A stretch of 64,000 nucleotides of DNA from Frankia sp. AiPa1 (GCF_023243075.1 NZ_JALKFZ020000182.1:1-64000); one strand, 5' to 3'; positions 38,501-47,831 are shown, counted from the first letter of the stretch. The notes: generated from the sequence alone by a model not told the origin. Numbers and translations are program-made.

Positions 38501-40219
38501 ATGAGTCGAGTGCCAGGGCCGCCGCGCCAACGCGAGGAGCCCCCGGAGCCGCACGAGCCGTTCCGCCCGCCCTCGCCTCGCCCGGCCGTCGAGCCCCCCG
38601 CGGGCGGGTCGGCACCGCGCGCCGGCGCGGAGGCGGCCCCGCCGAACGACGTCGTCGACGGTCCTGAGGGCGACGGTCTCGAGGGCGAAGCCGTGGCGCG
38701 CGCCCTGCCCTCCCCCGACGCCGACGGCGGTGAGTCCGACGGCCTGGAGTCCGACGGCGTTGAGATCGACGGCCTTGAGATGGAGGGCCCTTCCGTGAGT
38801 GAGTTCATGGCAGAGGACCGCGAGTCGGGCCGAGGGCCAGGCCAGGGCGGGGGGATGACCGCGAGCGGGTCCGAGCAGGCCCGCCAGTCCCGGGCCCGCC
38901 GCCGACGCGGCCCCGAACCGGCCCCGGCCGGCCGGCCCTCGGCCGCCCCCGTCCCGACCCCGGCCGGCGCGGCATCCACACCGCCCGGGTCCGCCCCCCA
39001 GGGATCGACTCCGGGATCCATCTCCGCGGCGCCGGCGGTGACGGGGGTCCGGTGCGGATTTCCCGGCTGCGCCCGCCCGCCCGCGCCGGCCGACGGGCCG
39101 GGCCGGCCCCCGGCCTACTGCGACGACCCGGCGCACAACCGGCTCTCGGCCTACCGCCGGCGCCGCGACCTCGCCACCCGGCCCGGCGCCGCCACCGGCA
39201 CGCACGGCGCCCGGCTCGCCTCCGGCGAAGGCGTGGACGCGACCAGCGCGGTCGGGCGGGCCCTGGCCACCCGACGTGCCCGCGCCGAGGACCTCGCCGG
39301 CCAGGTCCAGGCCCTCGCCGCCGACCTCGCCGCCACCCTGGAGGCGTTCGCGGCGCAGATGTCCGTTCTCGGGGACGTCGCCGCCGCCGAGGCGCAGGTC
39401 GAGGCCGCCGAGGCCGAAGCCGCCGAACGCGTCGCCGAGGCGGTCGCGCGGGCCGTGCGCGCCGAGCAGAACGCCCGCGCCGCCACCACGTCGCGCGCCG
39501 ACGCCGAGGCCGTCGCCGCCGACGCCGTGACCGCGCTGGAGAACACCGAACGCCGCCTGGCCGCCGCCGACGACGAGGTGGCGAAGGCCAACGCCGCCGC
39601 CCAGGCCGCACGCGCACAGGCCGAGGCGGCCATCACCGCCGCGGTGGAGACGGCCCGCGTCGAGACACAGGCCGCGCGCGCCGACGCCGAGACCCGCGTC
39701 GAACGTGCCCGCGCCGACGCCGACGCTCGCGTCGCCGAGGCCGGTGCCGCCCGCGACCAGGCCCAGTCCGACCTCGCCCAGCTGCGCCGCGACGCCGAAC
39801 GCGACGCGCGGATCACCGCCGAACTGCGCGCCGAACGCGACGCGCTACGCGAGGACATCCGCGCCGAACGGGCCGAGGCGCTGCGCCTGCGCCAGAGCGC
39901 CGACGCCGACCTCGCCCGTGCCCGTGCCGACGCCGACGCCCAGGCCCGTCAGCTGCGTGAACAGGCCAGTGCCGCCCTCGAACGCGCCACCGCCACCGCC
40001 GCCGCGGAAACCCAGCGGCTACGCGCCGAACTCGAGCACCGCCTCGACGCCGAACGCCAGGCCGCCACCGAACGCCTCGCCGTCCTCGCCGACGCCCGCG
40101 CCGAGGCCCGCCTGCGCGCCGAACGCGCCGAACGCCAGGCCGACGACCTCGCCGCCGAACTACGCGCCCTGCGCGCCGCCCCCTCCGCAACGCCTGCCGT
40201 GCCCTCGACGCAGGACTGA
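38501..40219 (+). CDS. Long coiled-coil protein with N-terminal zinc-finger-like motif
   Basis: A 572-residue protein. Residues 1-170 are disordered, Pro/Gly/Asp-rich, with SDGLESDGVEIDGLEMEG repeats. A Cys/His block follows (CGFPGCARPP and YCDDPAHNRLSAYRRRRDLA, about residues 178-220), like a zinc finger with basic tail. The last 330 residues form one continuous Ala/Glu/Arg coiled coil. The arrangement recalls KfrA- or Scy-like structural/DNA-binding proteins, but I cannot place it in a family. ATG 38501 has AAGGGGA upstream. Palindromes just before it fit DNA binding and self-control. Confidence 0.7.
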   Translation: MSRVPGPPRQREEPPEPHEPFRPPSPRPAVEPPAGGSAPRAGAEAAPPNDVVDGPEGDGLEGEAVARALPSPDADGGESDGLESDGVEIDGLEMEGPSVSEFMAEDRESGRGPGQGGGMTASGSEQARQSRARRRRGPEPAPAGRPSAAPVPTPAGAASTPPGSAPQGSTPGSISAAPAVTGVRCGFPGCARPPAPADGPGRPPAYCDDPAHNRLSAYRRRRDLATRPGAATGTHGARLASGEGVDATSAVGRALATRRARAEDLAGQVQALAADLAATLEAFAAQMSVLGDVAAAEAQVEAAEAEAAERVAEAVARAVRAEQNARAATTSRADAEAVAADAVTALENTERRLAAADDEVAKANAAAQAARAQAEAAITAAVETARVETQAARADAETRVERARADADARVAEAGAARDQAQSDLAQLRRDAERDARITAELRAERDALREDIRAERAEALRLRQSADADLARARADADAQARQLREQASAALERATATAAAETQRLRAELEHRLDAERQAATERLAVLADARAEARLRAERAERQADDLAAELRALRAAPSATPAVPSTQD

Positions 40220-40329
40220 GCCGGCGCACGGAAGGCCCCAGGAAAGAGGAGCGGCAAAGAGAAACGGCAAAGAGGGCGCTTGCGGGCCCCTGCCGCCCCG
40301 GCCGCCGCCGCCGTGTTCCGCCGTGGGCG

Positions 40330-41187
40330 TTACCGGCCGATTCGGCGGGCGACGTCGGCGCGGTAGCAGACCAGCGACCAGTGCGCGGTCTCGGCCGTGT
40401 GGCCCGCGGGCACGATCATGGTTCCGGCCGCGACGGTCACCTGGGCCGGGCCGGCCAGGACGAAGGTGTAGTTGGACAGTTCGGATGGCCAGCCGTCGGT
40501 GGCGCGGCCCTCGTAGTGCCATTCGGTCCGCAGCATCTCCTGCCCGTGCAGGAACGGCTCCTGCAGCAGGTGCTGGGCGTGGGCGGGCAGGTAGCCGAAG
40601 GCCCGGGCCGCGTCCTGGCCCAGGGCGATCGGGGGCGCCGCGGCGGCCTGCGGTGGCGGCAGGTAGGACGTGAGGGCCTGGTCGGCGCCCCGCCCCCGAC
40701 CCCGGCCGCGAGCGGGTCGGGGGGCGGGTGGGGGCCGATGCTCGATCGGCGTGCGCCGCAACGAACCCTCGCGTGCCACGTACGAGTTGAGCCGGTAGGC
40801 CGGGGAGTGGTCGGTGCGGATCGTCGGCTCGGCGAGGCAGAGTCCCCCCGGGCCGAAGGCGACGGCCTTGATCCGCTCGTCGTCGGACTGCGGGATCGCC
40901 CACCAGGCCTGGATCGGGCCGGTCCGGGCCTCGATGCGGGCCTTGACCGCGCGGTCCAGGTCCTTCCAGCACTCGTCGCGCAGTTTCCCGTTGGCGCCGA
41001 AGTCCAGAGCCTGCGCGCGGAACGTGTGCGACGCCCGTTTCCGGTCTGGCACCGCCGGGGCGCGGTGGCCCGGGGCGTACTTCGCCACGCCACCGCCGGG
41101 CGGGAAGCTGTCCGCTGGTGTGCTCGACCAGGGTTGGACCGGTCCGCGGCCTGAATCGGAAGGAGCGATTTCCCCTTCGGAACGCAT
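40330..41187 (-). CDS. Hypothetical protein
   Basis: A 285-residue protein I do not recognise. The N-terminal 50 residues are poorly structured. Then comes KLRDECWKDLDRAVKARIEA, WWAIPQSDDERIKAVAFGPG, a TDHSPAYRLNSYVAREGSL segment, a Pro/Arg-rich low-complexity stretch in the middle, and a beta-rich end (FVLAGPAQVTVAAGTMIVPA). The two ordered halves joined by an expanded linker resemble other genes in this window. Start ATG 41187 lacks a clear ribosome site, so it may be shorter. Three tandem TCGTCCGGTCAGT units lie 24-69 bp upstream. Confidence 0.6.
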   Translation of the reverse strand: MRSEGEIAPSDSGRGPVQPWSSTPADSFPPGGGVAKYAPGHRAPAVPDRKRASHTFRAQALDFGANGKLRDECWKDLDRAVKARIEARTGPIQAWWAIPQSDDERIKAVAFGPGGLCLAEPTIRTDHSPAYRLNSYVAREGSLRRTPIEHRPPPAPRPARGRGRGRGADQALTSYLPPPQAAAAPPIALGQDAARAFGYLPAHAQHLLQEPFLHGQEMLRTEWHYEGRATDGWPSELSNYTFVLAGPAQVTVAAGTMIVPAGHTAETAHWSLVCYRADVARRIGR

Positions 41188-41210
41188 CGGTGAACCCGCC
41201 CGTCACATCC

Positions 41211-41256
41211 TCGTCCGGTCAGTCTCGTCCGGTCAGTTCTGTCTCATCCGGTCAGT
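41211..41256. repeat. Triple TCRTCCGGTCAGT direct repeat
   Basis: Three copies (41211-41223, 41225-41237, 41244-41256) lie immediately upstream of the hypothetical gene on the minus strand, where an operator would be expected. Confidence 0.7.
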
Positions 41257-41714
41257 TCTGCGCGAATCGTATAGGCGAGGGCAGGTCGGCACACCACGGT
41301 TCGCGCATCCTTGGTCTCATTCGGTGCGGATGCCGCCAGCCGGGCGGATCGGTGGGCCACCAGGGCGAGCACGGGCGGCGGCGAGAGTGACCTGCCCTTC
41401 GCCGCGCCGGGCGTGGCGCAGGTGAGCGTGGCGCAGGTGGGCCTGGCCTGGCGGTGGGGGGCCATGAGTCCTCTCGGCGCGAGGAATCCCCGGCGCCCGC
41501 CTACCATCGACCACACAGGCCCGACCATCACGGGCGTGAGGTGACCGGGCGGGGATCCCGGCGGACGGGAACGCTCACGCACGGAGATTCCCCGCCTACG
41601 GGGGCCTTGCCGACCGCGGAGCGTCGCGGACGAGACGTCATCACACGGACGTCGGCCACGCGGGCCCTGCCCGGGTGGGTCGGGCGACTGTCGCGACGAA
41701 GGGTGAACGACGAC
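41257..41714. other. Intergenic region before the PPOX gene
   Basis: About 460 bp without a supported gene. GTGGCGCAGGTG occurs twice (near 41412 and 41427). Short frames on both strands are Arg/Pro-rich and unconvincing. Confidence 0.35.
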
Positions 41715-42158
41715 GTGACCAGCTTCGAGGACGCCGCCGCGCTTGGCCGGGCGGAGAGCGGCCTGGCCGTGATCTCCACGTTGCGGGCGGACGGCGGTAT
41801 CCAGGCGTCCGTCGTGAACGTCGCGTTCATGGGCCATCCGTTGGACGAGGCCGCGAGCCCGGTGGTCGCGTTCGTCACCTACGGTGCGGTGAAGCTCGGG
41901 CACCTGCGGGCCCGGCCGGCGGCGAGCGCGACCGTGCGCTCGGGCTGGCGGTGGGCGACGGTCGAGGGCACGGCGCGGCTCGTCGGCCCGGACGATCCGT
42001 GGGAAGGGGTTGACGGCGAGCGGCTGCGGCTGCTGCTGCGGGAGATCTTCACCGCGGCCGGCGGCACCCACGACGACTGGCCCACCTACGACCGGGTCAT
42101 GCTCGAGCAGCGCCGGACCGCGGTGTTCCTCACTCCCACCCGCGTCTACGGCCCCTGA
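41715..42158 (+). CDS. PPOX-class F420-dependent protein
   Basis: A 147-residue split-barrel flavin/F420-binding protein of the TIGR03618 type: FEDAAALGRAESGLAVISTL, then VVNVAFMGHP, VTYGAVKLGHLRARPAASAT and WATVEGTARLVGPDDPWEGV. Members bind F420 or FMN and reduce diverse small molecules. GTG 41715 is chosen because GAAGGG lies 11 bases upstream; GTG 41703 is too close to it. A C-terminal RTAVFLTPTRVYGP matches the family end. It is monocistronic. Confidence 0.86.
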   Translation: MTSFEDAAALGRAESGLAVISTLRADGGIQASVVNVAFMGHPLDEAASPVVAFVTYGAVKLGHLRARPAASATVRSGWRWATVEGTARLVGPDDPWEGVDGERLRLLLREIFTAAGGTHDDWPTYDRVMLEQRRTAVFLTPTRVYGP

Positions 42159-42217
42159 ACCTGCGCCCGCCGCTCTCCCGCCGCCCTTCTCCCGCCGCGC
42201 TGCGCCCCGCCTGCCCG

Positions 42218-43033
42218 TCAGTTGGGGCCGATGACGACCGAGCCGGGTGTGCCGGTGACCGAGATCGAGCCGGGTGATCCGAGGGTGATCCCGCCTCCGT
42301 CGATCGAGATGCCGGACGGTCCGACGTCGATGGCGGAACCGTCCTTCGAGGTCACCGACAACGACCCCGAGCCGGGCGCCGTCACGGCCACCGACCCGGA
42401 GCCCGGAAGCGTCACCACACCCGGGATGGACAGGCGACCGGTCGGCGCGTGGCCACGATGGTGCGCGTGGCCCTTCGTGGGCTTGTTCGGCGACCAGCAC
42501 AGGGCGGTCCATCCCGGCACACCGCTGGGCGGGACCGACAGGTCGTACCAGCCCGAGGGCAGGAACGTCCCCCAGGTGACCGGCGGACCGCCCGTGCCGG
42601 TGCCGCCGGCGGGACGGGGGACACCGAAGGTCACCAGGCCGTTCGGGCAGCCCTGGTGCAGGATCTTGACGGCGGGCCGGCCCGCCTTCGGCCCGTGGGC
42701 CGGCTTCGTTCGGCAGAGCTGGTAGGTGGTCGGTGGCCAGCGCGTGCCGATGGAGGCGTAGTAGCCGGCGTTCACATGGTCCGGTCCACCGGTGCCACCC
42801 CGCGCGGCGGGTGTCGTGCCGGGCTCGCGCACCTCGGTGGTCCGGCCACCGGGGCAGCTGGCCCAGATCGACGCGCCGGCCTGCGCGCTGTGCGCGCCGC
42901 CCAGGGCGAACAGCCCCGTCATCGCGATCGTCGCCCCGCCGGCGACGAACCGGGAAACCCCCCGCGTCGCCCCCCGGTACCGGTCACCGCCACAGGGGAA
43001 TCTGCACCTGCGAGGGGATGCGAAATACGTCAT
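42218..43033 (-). CDS. Secreted protein of unknown function
   Basis: A 271-residue exported protein. Residues 1-50 hold a long Arg-rich signal peptide with core FVAGGATIAMTGLFALGGAH and cleavage after AQA. The mature part begins ASIWASCPGG, with four Cys, HVNAGYYASIGTRW and GWYDLSVPPSGVPGW, and ends in a glycine/serine-rich beta-repeat tail (GSGSVAVTAPGSGSLSVTSK, SGISIDGGGITLGSPGSISV) reminiscent of right-handed beta-helix or wall-spanning segments. ATG 43033 has GAGGAGAC upstream. I recognise no enzyme. Confidence 0.72.
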   Translation of the reverse strand: MTYFASPRRCRFPCGGDRYRGATRGVSRFVAGGATIAMTGLFALGGAHSAQAGASIWASCPGGRTTEVREPGTTPAARGGTGGPDHVNAGYYASIGTRWPPTTYQLCRTKPAHGPKAGRPAVKILHQGCPNGLVTFGVPRPAGGTGTGGPPVTWGTFLPSGWYDLSVPPSGVPGWTALCWSPNKPTKGHAHHRGHAPTGRLSIPGVVTLPGSGSVAVTAPGSGSLSVTSKDGSAIDVGPSGISIDGGGITLGSPGSISVTGTPGSVVIGPN

Positions 43034-43452
43034 GGAATGTCTCCTCAGCGCCCGGCCGGGAATGACCGTCGCCGAGACGGGTCGGGCGCCAACGGAACAT
43101 TCGCGCAACCCGCCGGCTCGGTATTCCCACGAGTGAAACGTGAACCGCGCACAGGTTAGCGGCAGCCGGCCGCGGATTGTGTGCTCCACACCGGGGCCGT
43201 CGCCGTCGCATTCCAGGACAGGACGACGACCGATCCCCACCAAATACAGCCGCAGACATTCAGATCGGACGATTTCCCGCCCCCTCGCCCCCCCGACCGC
43301 CGAACTCAGCCGAACTCGCCGAGTCCACCGACCGCGCCCACACTGGCGACATCCGAACTGGCGACATCCGATGACCGCGGCGCCACCGACCGGTGCCACC
43401 ACCGACGGTGCCACCGCCAACAGCAGCGCCACCAACAGCAGGGGGAGCGGCG
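43034..43452. other. Intergenic region with a perfect 15-bp tandem repeat
   Basis: ACTGGCGACATCCGA is present twice back-to-back (43342-43356, 43357-43371), followed by a run of GGTGCCACC-like units (43385-43440). Divergent promoters for the secreted-protein and hydratase genes must lie here; AAATACAG at 43241-43248 is the only AT-rich spot. Confidence 0.5.
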
Positions 43453-44250
43453 ATGACGACGGCCACCACCGAGGACGAGCTGCTGGCGGAACGCCGCGGT
43501 CCGGTCCTGCTCGCGGCGCTCAACCGGCCGGCGGCGCGCAACGCGCTGACCATGACGCTCGTCGGTGAGCTGGGCGCGGCGCTGCTCGAGGCCGAGAACG
43601 ACCCGTGGATCCGGGCCGTCGTGCTCACCGCGGCCGGTGACCGGGCGTTCTGCGTCGGCATGGACCTCACGGCGTTCTCCGACGGGATGACGTTCGAACC
43701 CACCGAACAACACCAGGCGGGATATGCCGCGTTCGACCGGTTCATGCGGGGCGAGATCACGGTGCCGGTGATCGGGGCCGCAGGCGGCACCGCGGTCGGC
43801 GGCGGCTTCGAGCTGCTGCTGGCCTGCGATCTGGTCGTCGTCTCCGACCAGGGCCGCTACGGCCTGCCGGAGGTCAGACGCGGGCTGATCTCCGGCGGCG
43901 GTGGGGGCGTACTCCTCGGCAGCCGGCTGCCCGTCGCGCTCGCCCTCGAACTCGTGCTCACCGGCGACCTCGTCGACGGCGCCCGCGCGAAGGCCCTCGG
44001 CCTGGTCAACCGGGTCGTCCCCCCGGATCAGGTGCTCGACGTCGCGCTCGCGCTCGCCGCCCGGATCACCGCCAACGCTCCGCTGGCCGTCGCGGTCAGC
44101 AAGCAGATCGTCCGCCTCGCCGCCGCCGATCCGCCGGCCGCCTTCACCCGCCTGGCCGAGCTGCGGGGCTCCGTGTTCGCCAGCGAGGACGCGAAGGAGG
44201 GCGCGGCGGCATATCTGGCCAAACGCGAACCGGTCTGGACAGGCCGGTAA
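43453..44250 (+). CDS. Enoyl-CoA hydratase/isomerase family protein
   Basis: A 265-residue crotonase-fold enzyme. LLAALNRPAARNALTMTLVG is the entry motif, DRAFCVGMDLTAFSDG supplies the CoA-binding/oxyanion-hole segment, and GAAGGTAVGGGFELLLACDL the second oxyanion loop. GLPEVRRGLISGGGG is the region of the catalytic acids: the first Glu usual in hydratases is replaced by Gly/Phe-rich sequence, the second position is GLPEV. ATG 43453 has GGGGGAGCGG upstream. It is 320 bp before a ketoacyl synthase gene, so fatty-acyl or polyketide-type chemistry is likely. Confidence 0.9.
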   Translation: MTTATTEDELLAERRGPVLLAALNRPAARNALTMTLVGELGAALLEAENDPWIRAVVLTAAGDRAFCVGMDLTAFSDGMTFEPTEQHQAGYAAFDRFMRGEITVPVIGAAGGTAVGGGFELLLACDLVVVSDQGRYGLPEVRRGLISGGGGGVLLGSRLPVALALELVLTGDLVDGARAKALGLVNRVVPPDQVLDVALALAARITANAPLAVAVSKQIVRLAAADPPAAFTRLAELRGSVFASEDAKEGAAAYLAKREPVWTGR

Positions 44251-44571
44251 CGCGGGCAGCGGCGTGCCTGCGTACGGGCCCGCCCGAGGTCGTGCGGGTG
44301 GAGGACGACCCCGACCCCGCTTTTGTCGGTCGGCTACAAGCATCGGCCGTCCCTCTCGGCGCCACCAGCCCTGGGCCGGACACCACCGCGGCTGCCAGGG
44401 TGGACCCCACAGCTCGACGTAACCGGTCGAGGGCAGCGGCGCGGCGGCCACGGCTGTACCCGCGGGGCGCTGACGGTGGTCGTCGAGGGAACACGTCGGC
44501 GGGAGCCGCCGACGAGCAACGCCGGGGCGGCGACGGTCCTGCCGTCCCGGCATGGATGAAGGGACGAGCGG
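44251..44571. other. Intergenic region between hydratase and ketoacyl synthase
   Basis: 321 bp without a supported gene or strong structure. GAAGGGA at 44559-44565 is the ribosome site for the synthase. Confidence 0.4.
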
Positions 44572-45786
44572 ATGGCACACGAAAGAATCATGGTCACCGG
44601 GATCGGCGCGATGACCCCGCTCGGCGGCGACCTGCCCACCAGCTGGGACGGCCTGCTCGCCGGCGCCTCCGGCGTGAGCCTGATCGAGGACGACTGGGCC
44701 CGTGACCTCCCGGTCCGGCTCGCCGGCCGCCTGCCCGTCGACCCAGCGGCCCGTCTTCCCCGCACGGAGGCCCGCAAGCTCGACCGCGGCGAGCAGATGG
44801 CGCTCGTCGCCGCCCGCGAGGCCTGGGCGCATGCCGGTCGGCCCGAGGTCGACCCGCACCGCCTCGCGGTCGTCATCGGCACCGGCTACGGCGGTGTGCA
44901 GTCCACCCTCACCCAGCACCGTATCGTCGAGGCCGGCAGGGCCCGCCGGATGTCCCCGCACGCGATCATCATGCTGATGGCCAACGGCCCGGCGGCCTGG
45001 GTCGCCATCGATCTCGGCGCCCGCGCGGGTGCCCGCACCCCGGTCAGCGCCTGCGCGTCCGGTGCGGAGGCGATCGCGCTCGGCATGGAGATGATCGAGC
45101 ATGGGCAGGCCGACGTCGTCGTCGCCGGTGGCGTCGAGGCACCCGTGGACAATCTGCCGCTCGCCGCGTTCGCGCAGATGCGGGCCCTGTCCACCCGCCA
45201 CGATGACCCGGCGGCCGCCTCACGGCCCTTCGACACCGACCGCGACGGCTTCGTCCTCGGCGAGGGGGTCGCGATCGTCGTCCTGGAACGCGAGTCGTTC
45301 GCCGCCGCCCGCGGTGCCCGCCCGATCGCGGTGGCCGCGGGCCAGGCGGTGAACTGTGACGCCGTCGACATCGTCACCGCCGATCCCGAGAACCAGGCCC
45401 GCGCGATCACCACCGCGCTCGCCCGCGCCGGGGTCGCCCCCACCGACGTCGACCTCGTGCACGCCCATGCCACCTCGACCCCCGCCGGCGACCCGCGGGA
45501 GGCGGAGGCGATCGAGACGGCGATCGGCAGCCATCCCGCCGTCACCGCCACCAAGTCGATGACCGGGCACACCCTGGGCGCCGCCGGCGCCATCGGCGCG
45601 GTCGCCACCATCTGTGCCCTGCGCGACGGCCTCATCCCGCCGACCCGCAACCTCGACACCCTCGACCCGGCGGTCAAACTCGACGTCGTCACCGGCACCG
45701 CCCGCGCGGGCGTGCTGCACGCCGCGGTCGCCAACGCCTTCGGCTTCGGCGGCCACAACGCCGCCCTGGTCTTCACCGCCGCCTGA
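44572..45786 (+). CDS. Beta-ketoacyl-ACP synthase II-like (FabF family)
   Basis: A 404-residue condensing enzyme with a Cys-His-His site: nucleophile in TPVSACASGAEAIALGM (Cys about 163), His in HAHATSTPAGD and His in TKSMTGHTLGAAGA, plus the C-terminal NAFGFGGHN loop. It extends an acyl-ACP by two carbons with loss of CO2. FabF consensus DTxxxVxGDPxEA is changed to HATSTPAGDPREAEAIE. It stands apart from a full fatty-acid-synthesis cluster, so it may serve a specialised lipid or polyketide. ATG 44572 follows GAAGGGA. Confidence 0.93.
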   Translation: MAHERIMVTGIGAMTPLGGDLPTSWDGLLAGASGVSLIEDDWARDLPVRLAGRLPVDPAARLPRTEARKLDRGEQMALVAAREAWAHAGRPEVDPHRLAVVIGTGYGGVQSTLTQHRIVEAGRARRMSPHAIIMLMANGPAAWVAIDLGARAGARTPVSACASGAEAIALGMEMIEHGQADVVVAGGVEAPVDNLPLAAFAQMRALSTRHDDPAAASRPFDTDRDGFVLGEGVAIVVLERESFAAARGARPIAVAAGQAVNCDAVDIVTADPENQARAITTALARAGVAPTDVDLVHAHATSTPAGDPREAEAIETAIGSHPAVTATKSMTGHTLGAAGAIGAVATICALRDGLIPPTRNLDTLDPAVKLDVVTGTARAGVLHAAVANAFGFGGHNAALVFTAA

Positions 45787-46000
45787 CCCCCCGCCGCCTG
45801 GCCCCCGCCCTCCGACCCACCGCTCCCCGGCCCACCGCCGCCCAGGCCACCGCCGCCTGGCTCGCCGCCCTCCAGCCCACCCGCCCACTTACCTCCTGCG
45901 CCCGCCCCTCGCCCTCGCCCCGCCCCCCATGCCCGCGCTCCCAGCCCGGCAACTCCCGCCCACATCCCATGATCGCCACGCCGTGCGGTCGGCCGGCGGG
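45787..46000. other. C-rich low-complexity spacer
   Basis: From about 45787 to 45960 the plus strand is almost free of long purine runs (CCACCGCCGCC, CGCCCCTCGCCCTCGCCCCG), with a strong C over G bias. No gene is supported. Hairpin H6 follows. Confidence 0.5.
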
Positions 46001-46076
46001 CAAGATCCGCCTAACCAGGTCGTCGTGGGGGGCAAATCGGACACGAAGACCCCCGCGGCGACCTCCTTGGATCTTG
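46001..46076. repeat. Hairpin repeat copy H6 (two-part stem)
   Basis: Outer arms CAAGATCC/GGATCTTG (46001-46008, 46069-46076) and inner arms AGGTCGTCGTGGGGG/CCCCCGCGGCGACCT (46017-46031, 46050-46064, both mismatches G-T pairs in RNA) enclose an 18-base loop with CAAATCGGACACGAA. The same composite stem occurs at 61664-61739 in the opposite orientation. Confidence 0.9.
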
Positions 46077-46183
46077 GCCTCGCCAGCGCCGTCACGAAGA
46101 GTGGCTTTGGGCCGCCGGGGTTCTCCGGTGGAGGCTGGACGGCGGGTGGGCACTGTCTGGCGGTGGAGGCCGGACGGCGGGGT

Positions 46184-46639
46184 TCAGGGGAGCAGGTCGC
46201 TGCCGTGGCGGCGGTAGAGGTCCGCGACCAGCTCGGGATCCGGTGCGCCGCCGGGGGGCATCGCCGCGCCGATGTCCGTCATGAACCGCAGCCCGGCGTC
46301 TCCCGGCGTCCACAGGCCGAGCACCCGCACCGGTGAGCTGTCCGGATTGGCGAAGGTGTGGCGCACTCCGCGCGGCGCCATGCAGAACGTGCCGGCCGCG
46401 GCCTCGACCGGATCGTCATGGCCGTAGGTGAGCAGCAGCACCCCGTCGAGGATGTACAGGGCCTCGTCGAAACCGTGGTGCGCGTGTGGCACGGGGCCCG
46501 CGAAGCGCGCCGGGACGAGCATCTCCGCGGCGGCCAGCGAGTCCACCCCGGGCGTCGGCTCGGCGAGCACCGCCATCGGCTGCCCCGCGTACGGGAAGGT
46601 CCGCGCGTCCACCGGTCGGATCACCGCGCCATGGGTCAT
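46184..46639 (-). CDS. Cupin-domain protein
   Basis: A 151-residue single-domain cupin: FAGPVPHAHHGFDEALYILD carries motif 1 (HxH and E) and PRGVRHTFANPDSSPVRVLG motif 2, giving a three-His/one-Glu metal site. Related proteins are quercetinase-like or dioxygenase-like, or sense small molecules. ATG 46639 is preferred; frame upstream is Pro/Arg noise. It lies 14 bp downstream of the cation efflux gene's end on the same strand and could be transcribed with it. Confidence 0.83.
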   Translation of the reverse strand: MTHGAVIRPVDARTFPYAGQPMAVLAEPTPGVDSLAAAEMLVPARFAGPVPHAHHGFDEALYILDGVLLLTYGHDDPVEAAAGTFCMAPRGVRHTFANPDSSPVRVLGLWTPGDAGLRFMTDIGAAMPPGGAPDPELVADLYRRHGSDLLP

Positions 46640-46652
46640 GGACCCCAGTATC

Positions 46653-47831
46653 TCAGCGTGGCGCGGCGGGATCCGAGCCGCGCGCCGAATGCGAGCGGGT
46701 GGCGGGCACGGGCAGGGGCACGGCGGCGGACGGGGGGCGCTCGAACGCGATGCCGCAGGGATCCCCGGGCGGGGGGACGCACGGCTCGCACTCGGCCTCG
46801 ACGGTGACATGGGTGATGCCGTGCCGGGCGGCGAGCATCCCCCGGATCTCGCCGGCCACCTCGCGGGCCTGGGCCAGGCTCGGATGCCCGCCGTCACCAC
46901 CGTCGCTCACGTCCAGGTGGCCGAGCGCGACGTGCACCGAGGCGGCGAACACCCGGTCGGACAGGCTCCAGACGTGCAGGTCGTGGACGTCGAGAACGTG
47001 ATCGTGGCCCAGGATGTCGGCCCGTACCGCGTCGACGTCGAGGTTCTCCGGGGTGGCCTCCAGCAGCACCCGCGAGGCGCTGACCAGCACCCGCACCCCC
47101 TGCGTGGCGATGAGCAGGGAGATCGCCAGCGACACCGCCGGGTCGAGCCAGTACCAGCCACCGACCAGCCAGATCACCAGGCCGCTGGCGGCCACCGCGA
47201 TCGACACCGCGGCGTCCCCGGCCAGGTGCAGCACGGCGGCCCGGGTGTTCAGGTCGGCGTCACGCTCGCGCACCGCCAGCGCACATCCCCCGTTCATCAC
47301 CGCGGCGACCAGGGCGACCACCGCCACGAGCGGGCCGTCGACGCTCGCCGACGACCCGAGCCGGCGCAGCGCCTCGACGGCGAGCAGCGCCGTGACCACC
47401 AGAATCGCCGCGGCGTTCGCCTGGGCGGCGAGGACCGGCCAGCGCACCCCGCCGAACGTGCGGTGCGCCGAGGGCGGGCGCCGCGAGAGGATCAGCGCGA
47501 CCAGTGCGAGGGCGACCCCGGCGGTGTCGGTCAGGTTGTGCCCGGCGTCCGCGAGCAGACCCACCGACCCGGCGGCGAACCCCGCGACCGCCTGCAACCC
47601 GACGATCACCAGGTTCAGCCCGGCCGCCGTCCACAACCGCCGCCGCTGCGCCGCCGTCGTCCGCCCGAGCGCCACCCCGTGCTGATGGCTGTGACCGGCA
47701 TGACCCTGATCGCCACGACCCCGCGACGCCCGACCACGCGCCTCACGACCATCAGCATGATGATCATGTTTCTGGGTGTGGGGTCCCTCGGCCGGATGGC
47801 CCGGGCCACGGTCGCGAAGAGGCCCGGTCAT
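46653..47831 (-). CDS. Cation diffusion facilitator (Zn/Co/Cd efflux)
   Basis: A 392-residue CDF transporter. The first 55 residues are His-rich and cytosolic (KHDHHADGR, GHAGHSHQHG). Six membrane helices follow; metal-site motifs HxxxD are LLADAGHNLTDTAGVALAL in helix 2 and LHLAGDAAVSIAVA in helix 5. A cytosolic ferredoxin-like domain ends it (HDLHVWSLSDRVFAASVHVA) with an extra Cys-containing tail (ECEPCVPP). It exchanges metal for protons. Its start overlaps the stop of the CmtR-like gene by 4 bp, making a metal-responsive operon. Confidence 0.93.
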   Translation of the reverse strand: MTGPLRDRGPGHPAEGPHTQKHDHHADGREARGRASRGRGDQGHAGHSHQHGVALGRTTAAQRRRLWTAAGLNLVIVGLQAVAGFAAGSVGLLADAGHNLTDTAGVALALVALILSRRPPSAHRTFGGVRWPVLAAQANAAAILVVTALLAVEALRRLGSSASVDGPLVAVVALVAAVMNGGCALAVRERDADLNTRAAVLHLAGDAAVSIAVAASGLVIWLVGGWYWLDPAVSLAISLLIATQGVRVLVSASRVLLEATPENLDVDAVRADILGHDHVLDVHDLHVWSLSDRVFAASVHVALGHLDVSDGGDGGHPSLAQAREVAGEIRGMLAARHGITHVTVEAECEPCVPPPGDPCGIAFERPPSAAVPLPVPATRSHSARGSDPAAPR

